Assembly (NCBI GenBank): GCA_958510875.1
Contig: OY294068.1
Span: 83,052,116-83,116,115, forward strand
DNA from: Endomychus coccineus
Lineage: Eukaryota > Arthropoda > Insecta > Coleoptera > Endomychidae
Direction: 5' to 3'
DNA length: 64,000 bases
Below, piece by piece: positions 35,713 to 45,521 of the stretch. Under the pieces are notes generated by a model. That model was not told where the DNA came from and did no database searches. It saw only the letters and a program-made list of their open reading frames with translations. The position numbers were made by a program, and so were the translations under genes. How positions within the stretch are numbered: the stretch's first letter is position 1; each line of letters opens with the position of its first letter.

Positions 35713-36870
35713 TCGTTCGACGAGAGATTTTAGACGGACAAAGTTTATTCATCAGAAAATATTTTACGATTTCATTTCTCGAACGAGATTCACGTTCAAA
35801 GTTTTTGTAGCTCGAAGAAATCCAACCGGTGAAATTTCGTTTCAACAATCAATCGTTCGACGAGAAATTCTAGGCGGACAAAGTTTGTTCATCAGAAAAT
35901 ATTTAACGATTTCATTTCGAGAACGAGAGTTTCGTTCAAAGTTTTTGTAGCTCGAAGAAATCCACCGGTGAGATTTCGTTTCAACAGATTTCACTCGAGA
36001 CAAAACTGTTTCATTCCTTGAACGAGAATTACGTTCAAAGTTTTGTAGCTCGAAGAAATCCACCGGTGGAATTTCATTTCAACAATCAATCGTTCGACGA
36101 GAGATTCTATGCGGACAAAGTTCGTTCATCAGAAAATATTTAACGATTTCATTTCGAGAACGAGAGTTTCGTTCAAAGTTTTTGTAGCTCGAAGAAATCC
36201 ACCGGTGAGATTTCGTTTCAACAGATTTCACTCGAGACAAAACTGTTTCATTCCTTGAACGAGAATTACGTTCAAAGTTTTGTAGCTCGAAGAAATCCAC
36301 CGGTGGAATTTCATTTCAACAATCAATCGTTCGACGAGAGATTCTATGCGGACAAAGTTTGTTCATCAGGAAATATTTAACGATTTCATTTCGAGAACGA
36401 GAGTTTCGTTCAAAGTTTTTGTAGCTCGAAGAAATCCACCGGTGAGATTTCGTTTCAACAGATTTCACTCGAGACAAAACTGTTTCATTCCTTGAACGAG
36501 AATTACGTTCAAAGTTTTGTAGCTCGAAGAAATCCACCGGTGGAATTTCATTTCAACAGTCAATCGTTCGACGAGAGATTCTAGGCGGACAAAGTTTGTT
36601 CATCAAAAAATATTTTACGATTTCATTTCTCGAACGAGATTCACGTTCAAAGATTTTGCAGCTCGAAGAAATCCACCGGTGAGATTTTGTTTCAACAAAT
36701 TTCATTCGAGATAAAACTGTTTCTCGATGACACTAGTACGCATGACGAGGAACTTATAAGTTTGGAGATTCGTTCGACAAGAGATTCTAGGCTGACAGAG
36801 TTTGTTCATCAGAAAATATTTTACGATTTCATTTCTCGCACGATCGTTGGCGTTATGCGCGATAAACGTG
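35713..36870. repeat. Higher-order 237-bp repeats, hr-like cluster
   Basis: The same building blocks continue in a longer unit with period 237 bp (for example near 35842, 36079 and 36316), each holding CTCGAACGAG-type small palindromes, a GACGAGAGATTCTA block and AGAAAATATTTAACGATT. The cluster decays after 36680. Isolated relatives lie at 2180-2285 and 32395-32510. Arrays of imperfect palindromes of this kind serve as homologous regions (enhancers/origins) in insect DNA viruses; here that is an inference. Confidence 0.7.
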
Positions 36871-36997
36871 GAGGGGCGGTATGAGATCATCTTCGTATTA
36901 TATAATCGCAATCGTACCAATATTTAGATACCAGTATTCCGATCTCGGTCGTTCCAACGTCAGCCATTCGTTCGAGATGTAGTGCGGTATTCGAACT

Positions 36998-38659
36998 ATG
37001 AATCTGCACGATGACACGGAGACATCTGAATACAACGACGATATTTGTGACTTCGAAAAACTATTACGATATGACAACACGATCGTCGATGCCGACTACC
37101 AAGAGATATGTTCGAATTTCGACAATTTTAACAACGTCGATGGTATTGTTGACGGGAAGCCATCAGATGAATTGTCAGAAGTGCAACAAGAACGACCGAT
37201 GTGGCAACGAGGTCAGTCCGAAGAAACGCTCGTCAAATATGATTTACGGGTGCAACCTAAAGTAGACGATAACCCCGTAAATGACGAATATATATTAGTG
37301 CGACAACCGTCTAGCGATGATGGCCACAACGATGAACACATCAAACAAGTTCGTAGGAATATCTTGGCAGCTTGTACCGATACGATGAATAGCGAAACGA
37401 AAAAAAAGAAGAGGAGAAAGAACAAGAAGGAGCGGTTTGACAACAAACGGATATTATCGTCGTACGACCGATCCGTAAAAAACAAATATTATTATTACAT
37501 CGCGCACGAGAATAACCACGAATACAAGGTCGTTTTGGATGCATTCGTAAAATGTGTGAACGCGAAAGACTCCGACAGTGCTACTTGTGAGAAAATTTGT
37601 GCGAACGAGACCGAACCGACACTCTTCGTACGAAGCGTTTACCGCGTACCTGTTTGTTATTTGATGCTACCGTATATAGTAATAGTCGAGGACGAAAGTA
37701 AACTCAGGGAAATGGGAAACATTCAGAAACAACGGGTCGACAGGATATCGTTTTCTAAAATCGAGCTGCTGGATGTGAGAGAAGACACGTATCGACCTAG
37801 TATAGACGTTCGCACCAACGGTACGATTGACGGCATCGATACGAAAACTGCTCGATTCGTAGGTGATGCCGGCATGAAATTTATCGATAAATTGTCGGAA
37901 ATTGATAATTGTTTAATGAGGAAATTATACGGGTATAGGGATTACGAAGAATCAAGTGGCGAATCGCGAGAATTATATATTCTGCGATATTTATTGAATC
38001 GGAAAGGAACGTTCGATATAAACGGAAATGGCGCTTTCCTATTTTATAGTGCGAAAATATTATTTCGACAACCGGATTTTGGAACGATCGTTGAACCGTT
38101 ATTTTCGGACGTTCCGTTGGGTGGAAAACTCGCGATCGAGCCAAACGTAGGAATGATAGTGAAAAACGATAAGATTCTCACGTGCGTAGATATATTGAAA
38201 TTAGTCGATCACGAGCGTATCGAAGTAATCGATGATGACACACAATTGCGAATCACTCGACTGCTGAGCGAATTCTTATGGGCGCGTGTTTGTGTTATCG
38301 ACGGCGTTCATAATGGTATTGCGAAATGTATACGTGGCAAGAAGAATTCGATGAAGGTCCTTCGATGCAAGAATGCTGTAACGCCTATTTTTATGGGAGA
38401 CGAATTTGTAGCAAGAACATCGATCAAATGTGAAGATATTACGGTCAAATACGATGGAGTTCGATTGTGGGTGCACAAGAATGATAATTGGAATAAGAAA
38501 TATTTGAGTAACATTGGTGTGAACGCTGATAGGATGAAAAACACGCACTCGATGGTGTATTCAAGACGTAGCTCACAATATTTGATGTTTTCGTATAATG
38601 TTGAGATCATCAAAAATCAAGGTGTATTATTTCTGATTAAAAGAATTATTATATTTTAA
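36998..38659 (+). CDS. Large unknown protein
   Basis: A 553-aa protein. The N-terminal ~130 residues are acidic, then a Lys-rich KKKKRRKNKKER stretch (about 137-148) that looks like a nuclear localisation signal, then a folded region to the C-terminus, possibly containing a nucleotide- or nucleic-acid-binding fold, although no motif is diagnostic. TATATAATC lies about 100 nt and a CAGT about 55 nt before the start, a weak early-type promoter. Bounded by the hr-like cluster and a Fanzor fossil. Confidence 0.6.
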   Translation: MNLHDDTETSEYNDDICDFEKLLRYDNTIVDADYQEICSNFDNFNNVDGIVDGKPSDELSEVQQERPMWQRGQSEETLVKYDLRVQPKVDDNPVNDEYILVRQPSSDDGHNDEHIKQVRRNILAACTDTMNSETKKKKRRKNKKERFDNKRILSSYDRSVKNKYYYYIAHENNHEYKVVLDAFVKCVNAKDSDSATCEKICANETEPTLFVRSVYRVPVCYLMLPYIVIVEDESKLREMGNIQKQRVDRISFSKIELLDVREDTYRPSIDVRTNGTIDGIDTKTARFVGDAGMKFIDKLSEIDNCLMRKLYGYRDYEESSGESRELYILRYLLNRKGTFDINGNGAFLFYSAKILFRQPDFGTIVEPLFSDVPLGGKLAIEPNVGMIVKNDKILTCVDILKLVDHERIEVIDDDTQLRITRLLSEFLWARVCVIDGVHNGIAKCIRGKKNSMKVLRCKNAVTPIFMGDEFVARTSIKCEDITVKYDGVRLWVHKNDNWNKKYLSNIGVNADRMKNTHSMVYSRRSSQYLMFSYNVEIIKNQGVLFLIKRIIIF

Positions 38660-38810
38660 CGATTTGTTTTTTTTTTTGCCGAATACGATGCTTCGAGAGG
38701 TATGATTCTTGCCAAGCTCGAATCCGACAACCCAATATATTTGGTTGACGTTTTGATGCTTGCTGCTGACTCGAATCCGATAACTCAACATATTTTGAAT
38801 ATCGCGAAAG

Positions 38811-39173
38811 GCTATGGCAGAAATAAAAAACCTGTCATATAGCTGCTTGTACATGCGTTCTATCGCCGACGCGATAAATGACACGTTGCTCGAAATGTTT
38901 CGGTAAAATGCCGTTACCACCAAAACACACCGCTACCACCACCATAAATAGAAATGATACGATCGTAGATTTCAAATTTGCCGAAAATGTAAAATCACTT
39001 GGAATCGTGACGTTAATGTCGCGAATAACATAATTCCGGTTGGTCTCTAGTTGATCGATTATCGCTGCAAAACGCCAAATGAATTTGTTTGTCTGGCGGA
39101 ATTTAAAAATTATGTTTCCTATGAGAGTGAAATTTGTATCTTATGGCCGTTACGTTGGGGTATGTGAGTTACG
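38811..39173 (+). pseudogene. Fanzor fossil, 3' end
   Basis: Reads as a decayed copy of the Fanzor 3' region: YGRNKKP, RRRDK, the second-cysteine-pair region and the NRDVNA region can be followed but with stops, frameshifts and an internal deletion that removes the RuvC-II segment. It ends in a diverged terminal repeat (39118-39173) with TAAC at the boundary. The ~150 bp before it (38660-38810) contain nothing recognisable. Confidence 0.75.
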
Positions 39174-39259
39174 TGAAATGAATCGCAATATTTCGTGACA
39201 TTTTTTATTCGAATTACATATGAAATACATTTTATAAATCGTACGAAAAATTCTTTTCA

Positions 39260-41110
39260 TTAGCACTCGTAACATTTCCGTTTTAGAATTCGCATTATTT
39301 GGAAATGTGTTAATGTTCGCAATATATTATCGATTTTGGGAATTTCGTTCGTTATTATACTAATCATGTCGTCGCTTTGTTTGGCGAGTATATTTTGATT
39401 GCTACAACCTCGGAGTATGTACTGGAAAAACCGGTGAATCGGGTGAAGCTCGTCTTCGCTGCCAAAATGTCTAATATAAATCTCTCTCATCGTCTTCCTC
39501 CATGCTGTCTTCAATGCGCCGATTATTTCGAGCTTTTCTCTCTTCCGATCATGCATAATCGGTAATAGTATTTGCGTAAATTTTTCCACCACCTCTTTGG
39601 TATAGTTATCAATCGATTCGGATTGACGCGCGTGATCGATAATCGGGTACGCTCGGATCGCATCCTCGATCGCCCACATCAACAAGTTCATATGAACAAG
39701 CATCTTTAATTTTTCCACTTCCACGTTATACTTCTCGAAAATTATATCCAAATTGTTTTTCGTTAAATCTACGTACCTTTTCAATATCCAATGGAACTCA
39801 ACGGGACGATCATTTGCGTTCATATCGGCATGAATCGATTTCATATTCAAATTAGTGAGTTCGATAATTATATTTTTCTTCGACACACCACGGATGATTG
39901 ATAGTTCACGACAAAACATTTCGGTTATTAGCGATGCGGTAATGGGTTGGCCATAGCTTATCGTGAACGGTAATTTCATTTCGATCGCTTCGGATGACAT
40001 TTGGTTTATACACCGTCGATTTGATCTCGTCGTTCGATGTTCCGAACGAATTTTCGGTGATTTCGATGCGGACGATTGAGGTAATTGTGGTTGCGGTAAT
40101 GACAATGGTGAAACTTTCATGATATGTTGTTCGTCGCAAGTCATTTCCGATTTTCGTTTTCTCGATATTTCACTACGATGTTCCGATTTTCCCCGTAAAT
40201 CGACACTCGATGGATAGCTGGTACGTAGCGAGTGTAGTTTGGGATTCGATATGGAATTCGGCGGTATGGTTACGCTCTCCTGTTCAACAGCGAGATTTGC
40301 GGTGATTTCGGGTATCATATCAGCAACGGAACGTTCGATATCATCTTGTATCATATCGATTATTACTGTGTCGATCGTTGTTCCTCCATTTCTCGCTACC
40401 AACGTATCAATTTCTTCTAACTCTTCCGTTCTCGATTCTGGTTCGTTGTCAGGTTCGTTTCCATTACCAGAAAGTGAATTTAATGACGGCGATTTTTCTT
40501 CCACACACGACGATTGTTTTTCTATCGAATGTGGCCTGTTGGTAGTTATTTCGTCGTTTGCGATCGACGTGCTACTTCCCTTCCCATTTTCTGTTTTCGA
40601 TTCTGTGTCTGGGTCGCCGTCCGCTTCGTTTTCATCGCCACAAATTGAAATTGACGGTGGAGACTGATCGTTAACGCGAGACGATTGCTCGGCTATCACG
40701 TCGGTCGATATTCCATTGTTCCGGACCGATGTGCTGTGTTCTTCTCCATTTTCCGTTTCCGATTCTGATTCTTCGTCCGTTGTGTCATCATCAGAAGAAA
40801 TTGTATGTAACGATGGCGATTTTTCATTGACGTAAGATGTTTTTTGTTTAGCTGTCAAATATGACACGTTGGTCGTTCTGCCACCGGTCGTGATCGATGA
40901 ACTGTTTCTTTTATTTTTTCTTCTCTCCGATTCTGACTCGTCGTCCGTACCATTCTCATCGCAAGATATCGAATCTAACGATGGGGATTTCTCGTTAACG
41001 TACGATGATTTTTCGTCAATCGAGCGCGACCTATAACGAACTGTGAGATTCTTCGATCTTTCGCGTTCTTGTGATGACACAATGAAATTTTTACCACTAA
41101 CATACGACAT
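39260..41110 (-). CDS. Repeat-rich acidic protein with C-terminal domain shared with a spliced host-side gene
   Basis: A 616-aa protein. The N-terminal half contains four diverged repeats of about 55-60 residues, each with a SYVNEKSPSL-like segment followed by an acidic D/E/S stretch. The C-terminal ~240 residues are a helical domain that is clearly homologous to the protein encoded at 61828-63270: both have a Trp-Arg-(K/N)-x3-(R/K)-x-I-x-(R/I)-x-H-F segment, an Y-I-L-R-G or C-L-L-R-G segment and an SI-x-T terminal helix. This gene is intronless. The function of the domain is unknown to me. A TATATAA lies about 80 nt upstream. Confidence 0.7.
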   Translation of the reverse strand: MSYVSGKNFIVSSQERERSKNLTVRYRSRSIDEKSSYVNEKSPSLDSISCDENGTDDESESERRKNKRNSSSITTGGRTTNVSYLTAKQKTSYVNEKSPSLHTISSDDDTTDEESESETENGEEHSTSVRNNGISTDVIAEQSSRVNDQSPPSISICGDENEADGDPDTESKTENGKGSSTSIANDEITTNRPHSIEKQSSCVEEKSPSLNSLSGNGNEPDNEPESRTEELEEIDTLVARNGGTTIDTVIIDMIQDDIERSVADMIPEITANLAVEQESVTIPPNSISNPKLHSLRTSYPSSVDLRGKSEHRSEISRKRKSEMTCDEQHIMKVSPLSLPQPQLPQSSASKSPKIRSEHRTTRSNRRCINQMSSEAIEMKLPFTISYGQPITASLITEMFCRELSIIRGVSKKNIIIELTNLNMKSIHADMNANDRPVEFHWILKRYVDLTKNNLDIIFEKYNVEVEKLKMLVHMNLLMWAIEDAIRAYPIIDHARQSESIDNYTKEVVEKFTQILLPIMHDRKREKLEIIGALKTAWRKTMREIYIRHFGSEDELHPIHRFFQYILRGCSNQNILAKQSDDMISIITNEIPKIDNILRTLTHFQIMRILKRKCYEC

Positions 41111-41247
41111 TTGGATAAGTCGTATGCACTCGTATTAGATAACACGCTGACTTGTATGGAATGTCCTTATTCTACATATTATCGAGCCTTATATACATTC
41201 GATTCCCCCTCCGTACAACGAATTGCTCGTGAAAATGTCTATCTTTG

Positions 41248-41340
41248 TCCAAGACAACGCGTTCTTTCTTTTGTCGTTTGGGTGACTGATGGAGAACCGT
41301 CCGATCGGAAATTCGTTCCGATGTAACAATTTTTTCCATC
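41248..41340 (-). pseudogene. Fanzor fossil, internal fragment
   Basis: About 90 bp matching 31810-31925 of the intact Fanzor gene (shared ACGCGTTCTTTC and CGATCGGAAATTCGTT blocks) with a small internal deletion. No coding capacity. Bases 41341-41590 show nothing recognisable. Confidence 0.6.
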
Positions 41341-41597
41341 CCAATGAAAGAGCCGTTCCATTACGACGATTCGAGAACCAAAATAACGTTCAACTGTCGT
41401 GAACGATATTTTCATTTCTTTCCCATCTCCGTCGTAGTTATGAATATTTTTTGCGTTGTTTTGATATGTTCATTTCCCTGTTCACATTGGGAGCGTTAAT
41501 AAAATATGGAACAAATTGGGATTGTTATATCAGCTCTGTTTCTCGTTGTAAATGTACTTGTGATCACCGAATATTCCGGGAGTACGTCGGAATACCG

Positions 41598-41635
41598 TAT
41601 ATATAAATTAAAGTTCTACCGCTCATCCAGTCAGT
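41598..41635 (+). promoter_or_regulatory. TATA + CAGTCAGT early-type promoter
   Basis: TATATATAAA at 41598-41607 and CAGTCAGT at 41628-41635, about 60 nt before ATG 41694. Confidence 0.6.
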
Positions 41636-41693
41636 CGTAATTCATCGTTCAGTTAGTCGAGTCGTGTGTGTGTCTAATATCGAAACGTGCAGT

Positions 41694-42627
41694 ATGGGAG
41701 TTGATACACTAAAGTATATTTTGGATGCGATCGGCGATTTCGTGTTCGAAGATTGGAACGACAAAATCGATATCGATCCGCTCACGAAAAAATGTCTTTA
41801 CATTGACATTACCGGTATCCTGCACGACGCGCTGCGATACGCCGTGATACAGAAGAAAGACGAAATCAAACGTCGCTCATACGATGATACGTATCAGAAG
41901 CAGTTGGCTCTCAGAAGATGTGAAGAAGAATTGTCGTTCACTGCGATTGCTGTCGGGGTATTTCGACGGAAGGTATTAGCTAATTTGCCAATGGGATTTT
42001 TACGATATGTTAGGAAAATTTATATTGGCGCCGATAGACGTCCACCGACCGGTAAAATCAGATCGACCCAAACTAGAAAATTCTATAATAAAGTTGTGTC
42101 GAACCGAGTGCGGAATCGAATCGAGGATGCGTTTTTCGACGTGGTTCGAGAGTTCAAATCAGATATGTCGTACGAATTCGCTATCCATTATGATTGGCCA
42201 CAAACGATCGGCGGAAGCGAGTGGAAATGTCTTCGTCAAATTTGGTTGGACAATCCGACCGAGCGTACGTCATAGCGAACGAGTACGATGTCGTAGTGGG
42301 TGCGTTTGGCATGTCTCAACGATACGTTGCGTTCGGTCGGAAGCGAATAACGAAAATGACGACGTACGTGCTGCGTCGAAGCTTATCAACTGGACGATGG
42401 CGTTCCCGTTACAACGTTTGTTGATGCTATATTGTTTGAATTTGCATGGAAATTATTACTGTCCTCCCGTCAATACGATCTACACGTATAGCATGAAAGC
42501 AGTGATGGTTGAAATTGGGTCGTTTTCTATACTGGACGATAAGCTACGGGAACAATTACATGATGCGGCGGAAATTATGTTCGGGGCAGGTGATAAGTCG
42601 CCGTTGGATTTGTCACCACACGATTAG
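41694..42627 (+). pseudogene. XRN-like 5'-3' exonuclease, frameshifted
   Basis: The first frame (to 42275) contains LYIDITGILHDAL and IYIGADRRPPTGKI followed by a Q-x-R-K-F-Y segment, which match the N-terminal catalytic motifs of XRN/FEN-type 5'-3' exonucleases (LYIDMNGIIH and DGVAPRAKxxQQRxRR patterns); the usual catalytic Asp in the second motif is present as A-D. Similar-looking protein continues in a second frame around 42260-42365 and in a third from about 42370 to the stop at 42627, so at least two frameshifts interrupt it. It has an intact early-type promoter. It is the last gene of viral type before the host repeats. Confidence 0.5.
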
Positions 42628-42689
42628 ACGTGACGTTCGTCGTAGCATACGTGTACTGCTATTTGTTGTACATTCGAATAATCATGGTA

Positions 42690-43010
42690 GAAGAGAACTA
42701 CATCTCAAATATTAATTTATCAGAATACCAGAAAGAAGTTATTGGCTAGCTACATTGCAGGCTTTGTTGTGAGAACAGTGATGAAATAAATAAATTGTGA
42801 CACTTGTATTAAACTCTTGCAAGATGTTAACCCTTTATCCATTTTGCAGTTATATAAAACTTGCGGAAATTTATATAATGCATCACAATATGTAATTGAT
42901 TTATGTTTGGCAGTTAGAAAACATCCTCGCACTGTTCGTAATTTATTACGAGTCTCCTATGGGCGTAATACAATAATTTGTTTATTTGACTTGAATACTC
43001 GAATACAATA
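42690..43010 (+). pseudogene. P-element/THAP9-like transposase C-terminal fragment
   Basis: Read with one frame change, the sequence gives YIAGFVVR, a C-x2-C pair, and LYKTCGNLYNASQYVIDLC followed by a basic helix, the pattern of the C-terminal region of P-element-family transposases (Y-I-A-G-F ... C-x2-C ... G-G-L-x-x-P-S). A stop and frameshift show it is dead. It is the first clearly host-type sequence after the viral block, only about 60 bp from it. Confidence 0.55.
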
Positions 43011-43299
43011 TAATAATTCTGAAAATGAAAATGTGTTTTACATTCAAATTGAATGTACATAATTTTATATTGGTCTTCTATCAGATTATTAGCAGACCAA
43101 TCAAGAAGGTTGAATGTCTTGCAATTTCGCATTATGATTGTAATTGTTAATTATAAAATGTTAATAGTCTAGATGAGAAAACCATATGTAGATAATAAAA
43201 CAAAAAGTATATTTTATTTGTTTAATTTACATAGATAGCTGCTAGAATATATATAAAAGTAAGGTAGGATGTGTGTCCAGGGCGCAATTTCAAAATTGT

Positions 43300-43440
43300 G
43301 TTCTGCATATGGGTGAAATTTGTATCTGTAATTGTTAATTATACGCATAAGGGTGAAATTTGTATCTGTAATTGTTATACGCATAAGGGTGAAATTTGTA
43401 TCTGTAATTGTTAATTGTAAAATGTTATTCTAGATGAGAA
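43300..43440 (+). repeat. Three short tandem copies related to the Fanzor terminal repeat
   Basis: CGCATAAGGGTGAAATTTGT followed by ATCTGTAATTGTTA occurs three times in about 110 bp. The first half is the inner part of the Fanzor-element terminal repeat; the GTCATGAG part is missing. Confidence 0.6.
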
Positions 43441-43539
43441 AATCATTTTGTAGACAATAAAACAAAAAGTATAAGACAATAAAACAAAAAGTATATTTAT
43501 TTAAAGGTACATAGATAGCTGCATAAATTTTCCAGGGGA

Positions 43540-43985
43540 CTGCCCTCTACCAAGCGGCTCGTTCATTATTGTGCTCTTGAATCTACAACTTCGTGTAGCT
43601 CTACCTCAAATAAAATAGTTGTCACCGGTTTAGTAGATGGCTGTTATGGGGCTCTGCCAAAGACGGGATGAATAGCTGCCTGATGAGAGCCCCATTCGAG
43701 GTAGGATGAGTTGTCCAGGGATGGATGGTCCAGGGTTTCAAGAATCGATAGCTGCCGCAGCCCCCGGACCGGTGGGTAAGGGCTCCAGGGAATGATAGCT
43801 GCCGATGTCTCCCTGGAGCGGGGTAGGGGGCTCTGTCGAGGAAGGGATGAATAGCTGCCTGATGAGAGCCCCCTTTAAGGTAGGATGGGTGTCCAGGGCG
43901 GTGGGTGAAGGCTCCAGGGAATGATAGCTGCCGATGTCTCCCTGGAACGGGGTAGGGGCTCTGCCAAGGGTGTTGATGAGCAAAC
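43540..43985 (+). repeat. Array of hairpin-forming repeats with AGCTGCC loop
   Basis: Successive hairpins share the loop core ATAGCTGCC but have different stems: GGGGCTCT...AGAGCCCC (43647 and 43830 regions), GGTCC-GGG...CCC-GGACC (43729 region) and CTCCAGGGA...TCCCTGGAG (43789 and 43916 regions). The array recurs at 45240-45500, and the reverse complement of the CTCC type lies in each 771-bp satellite unit. Confidence 0.6.
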
Positions 43986-45245
43986 TGTAAAATGTTTCGG
44001 GAATCGTAAGAGAAGAATCAGGTGAAATTCCGAATGGCCAAGAATCATCACGAATTATGTAGAAGATGTATGTGGAGAATTTTACAAGACAGTACCAAAT
44101 ATTCTTAATACTATGGAAAATAGTACTATTGAAAATGCGCGAGCGCTTAGGTCTGTGTGGCGGAATAAATTGTTAAAAATATATCGTAGACATTTTCCGT
44201 TCTATGTCGATTTGTCCAACAGAAAACCTACATAACCGTAGTATATTGGTGAAAGAGAGATAAAAATTACCACGAATCATTATTACATTGTACGAAATGG
44301 AACATAATAGTGGGATAAACATGGAAAATTGATAAACATGGAAAATTCCAAAAATTTCGAGAGTCTACTATCGTTCGCAGAACAGGAGTTATTAGAATCA
44401 CAATCACAACAGGAGTCCCAGCTAGGACATATGACGACCGAACCACGAATCATTGAAGTAAGTTGTCTACTGTAATATTGTCATACGATATTTTCCCATT
44501 TTCCATAGTACACATTGAACGCGATTGATATGGCGAGAAAGAGAATATCATTTCTTCGTTACTTGTTCTAGACTTACGATCTCGTATCACCATCGCCGAT
44601 TCCCAACAAAATGACGGCCGCAAAAGAGCAACGACTACCAAGAAACCATCGAAACATTTACAATCGGCAGCAACAAAACAGCAATCGCCAGGAAAATTGT
44701 CAATAACTACCAAAATTCAATCGACAAAAGTAGCTGGGAAACAAATGTCGTCAAGAACGTCACCATAACCCACACTGTCAATAAGCAAATCTGATACGAA
44801 ATCAAAAAGTTCCGTTGCCTCGCAAGAATGATTACAAAAGAAAAAGACAGACATCTCTGGTGGTGTTGCGGAGGACAAAGACAAACCAACATAAGTCATC
44901 ACAGTCAACGAATAAACGTTCCACACAAGCATCTCGTCATATTCCCAAAATCAATTATTTTGTCGTGCTGTTCTCGAAAAATTGTGCCCATGAGTTGACA
45001 GTCGCTGCGATTAGGAATAATTTTTACGGTGGTTCAAGCGGCGGGACAAATAACGCGGTAAACGTAAATATATTGCTTCAATTGACCAACTCCGCGATAA
45101 AAGAAATTTCGTTAGCCCTGTTTGAAGAGACTTTATCGTTCGGGTTCGTAGAAATTATGGATAAATATTTATTGTTATTAAAGCAATTGCGGAACGAATT
45201 CATACAAAAAACCAACATACGTCGTCACAGTCAACGAACAAACGC
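43985..45245 (+). pseudogene. Rearranged copies of the spliced gene at 61828-63270
   Basis: Three pieces of the same gene in the order 3' end (43985-44203), 5' end through most of exon 2 (44204-45210), and an internal exon-2 piece (45211-45245), as left by deletions in a tandem array. The intron is retained (44458-44571, GTAAGT...TTCTAG, 114 nt as in the intact copy). A lost base early in exon 2 and an in-frame TAA break the frame. Confidence 0.75.
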
Positions 45246-45500
45246 GGATGGATGGTCCAGGGTTTCAAAAATAGATAGCTGTCGCAGCCCCTGGACCGGT
45301 CCAAGGACGGGATGAATAGCTGCCTGGTGAGAGCCCCATTCGAGGTAGATGGTCCAGGGTTTCAAGAATCGATAGCTGCCGCAGCCCCTGGACCGGAGGG
45401 TGAGGGCTCCAGGGAATGATAACCACCGATGTCTCCCTGGAGCGGGGTAGGGGACTCTTGTCACGGACGGGGTGGATAGCTGCCTGATAAGAGTCCCCTT
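45246..45500 (+). repeat. Second array of AGCTGCC hairpins
   Basis: Same family as 43540-43985. At about 45449-45498 the stem is GGGGACTCTT...AAGAGTCCCC, in which extra and altered bases relative to GGGGCTCT...AGAGCCCC are matched on both arms. Confidence 0.6.
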
Positions 45501-45521
45501 TTTGATATTCATAAGTTTCAT

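Noticed and set aside
35228..36870. CRISPR-like array
   Set aside because: Units are contiguous without unique spacers of constant length, and the setting is eukaryotic/viral.
43640..43880. Hammerhead ribozyme from the CTGATGAG in the AGCTGCC repeats
   Set aside because: The conserved GAAA after stem II and the cleavage-site stem are missing; the bases belong to the outer stem of a simple hairpin.
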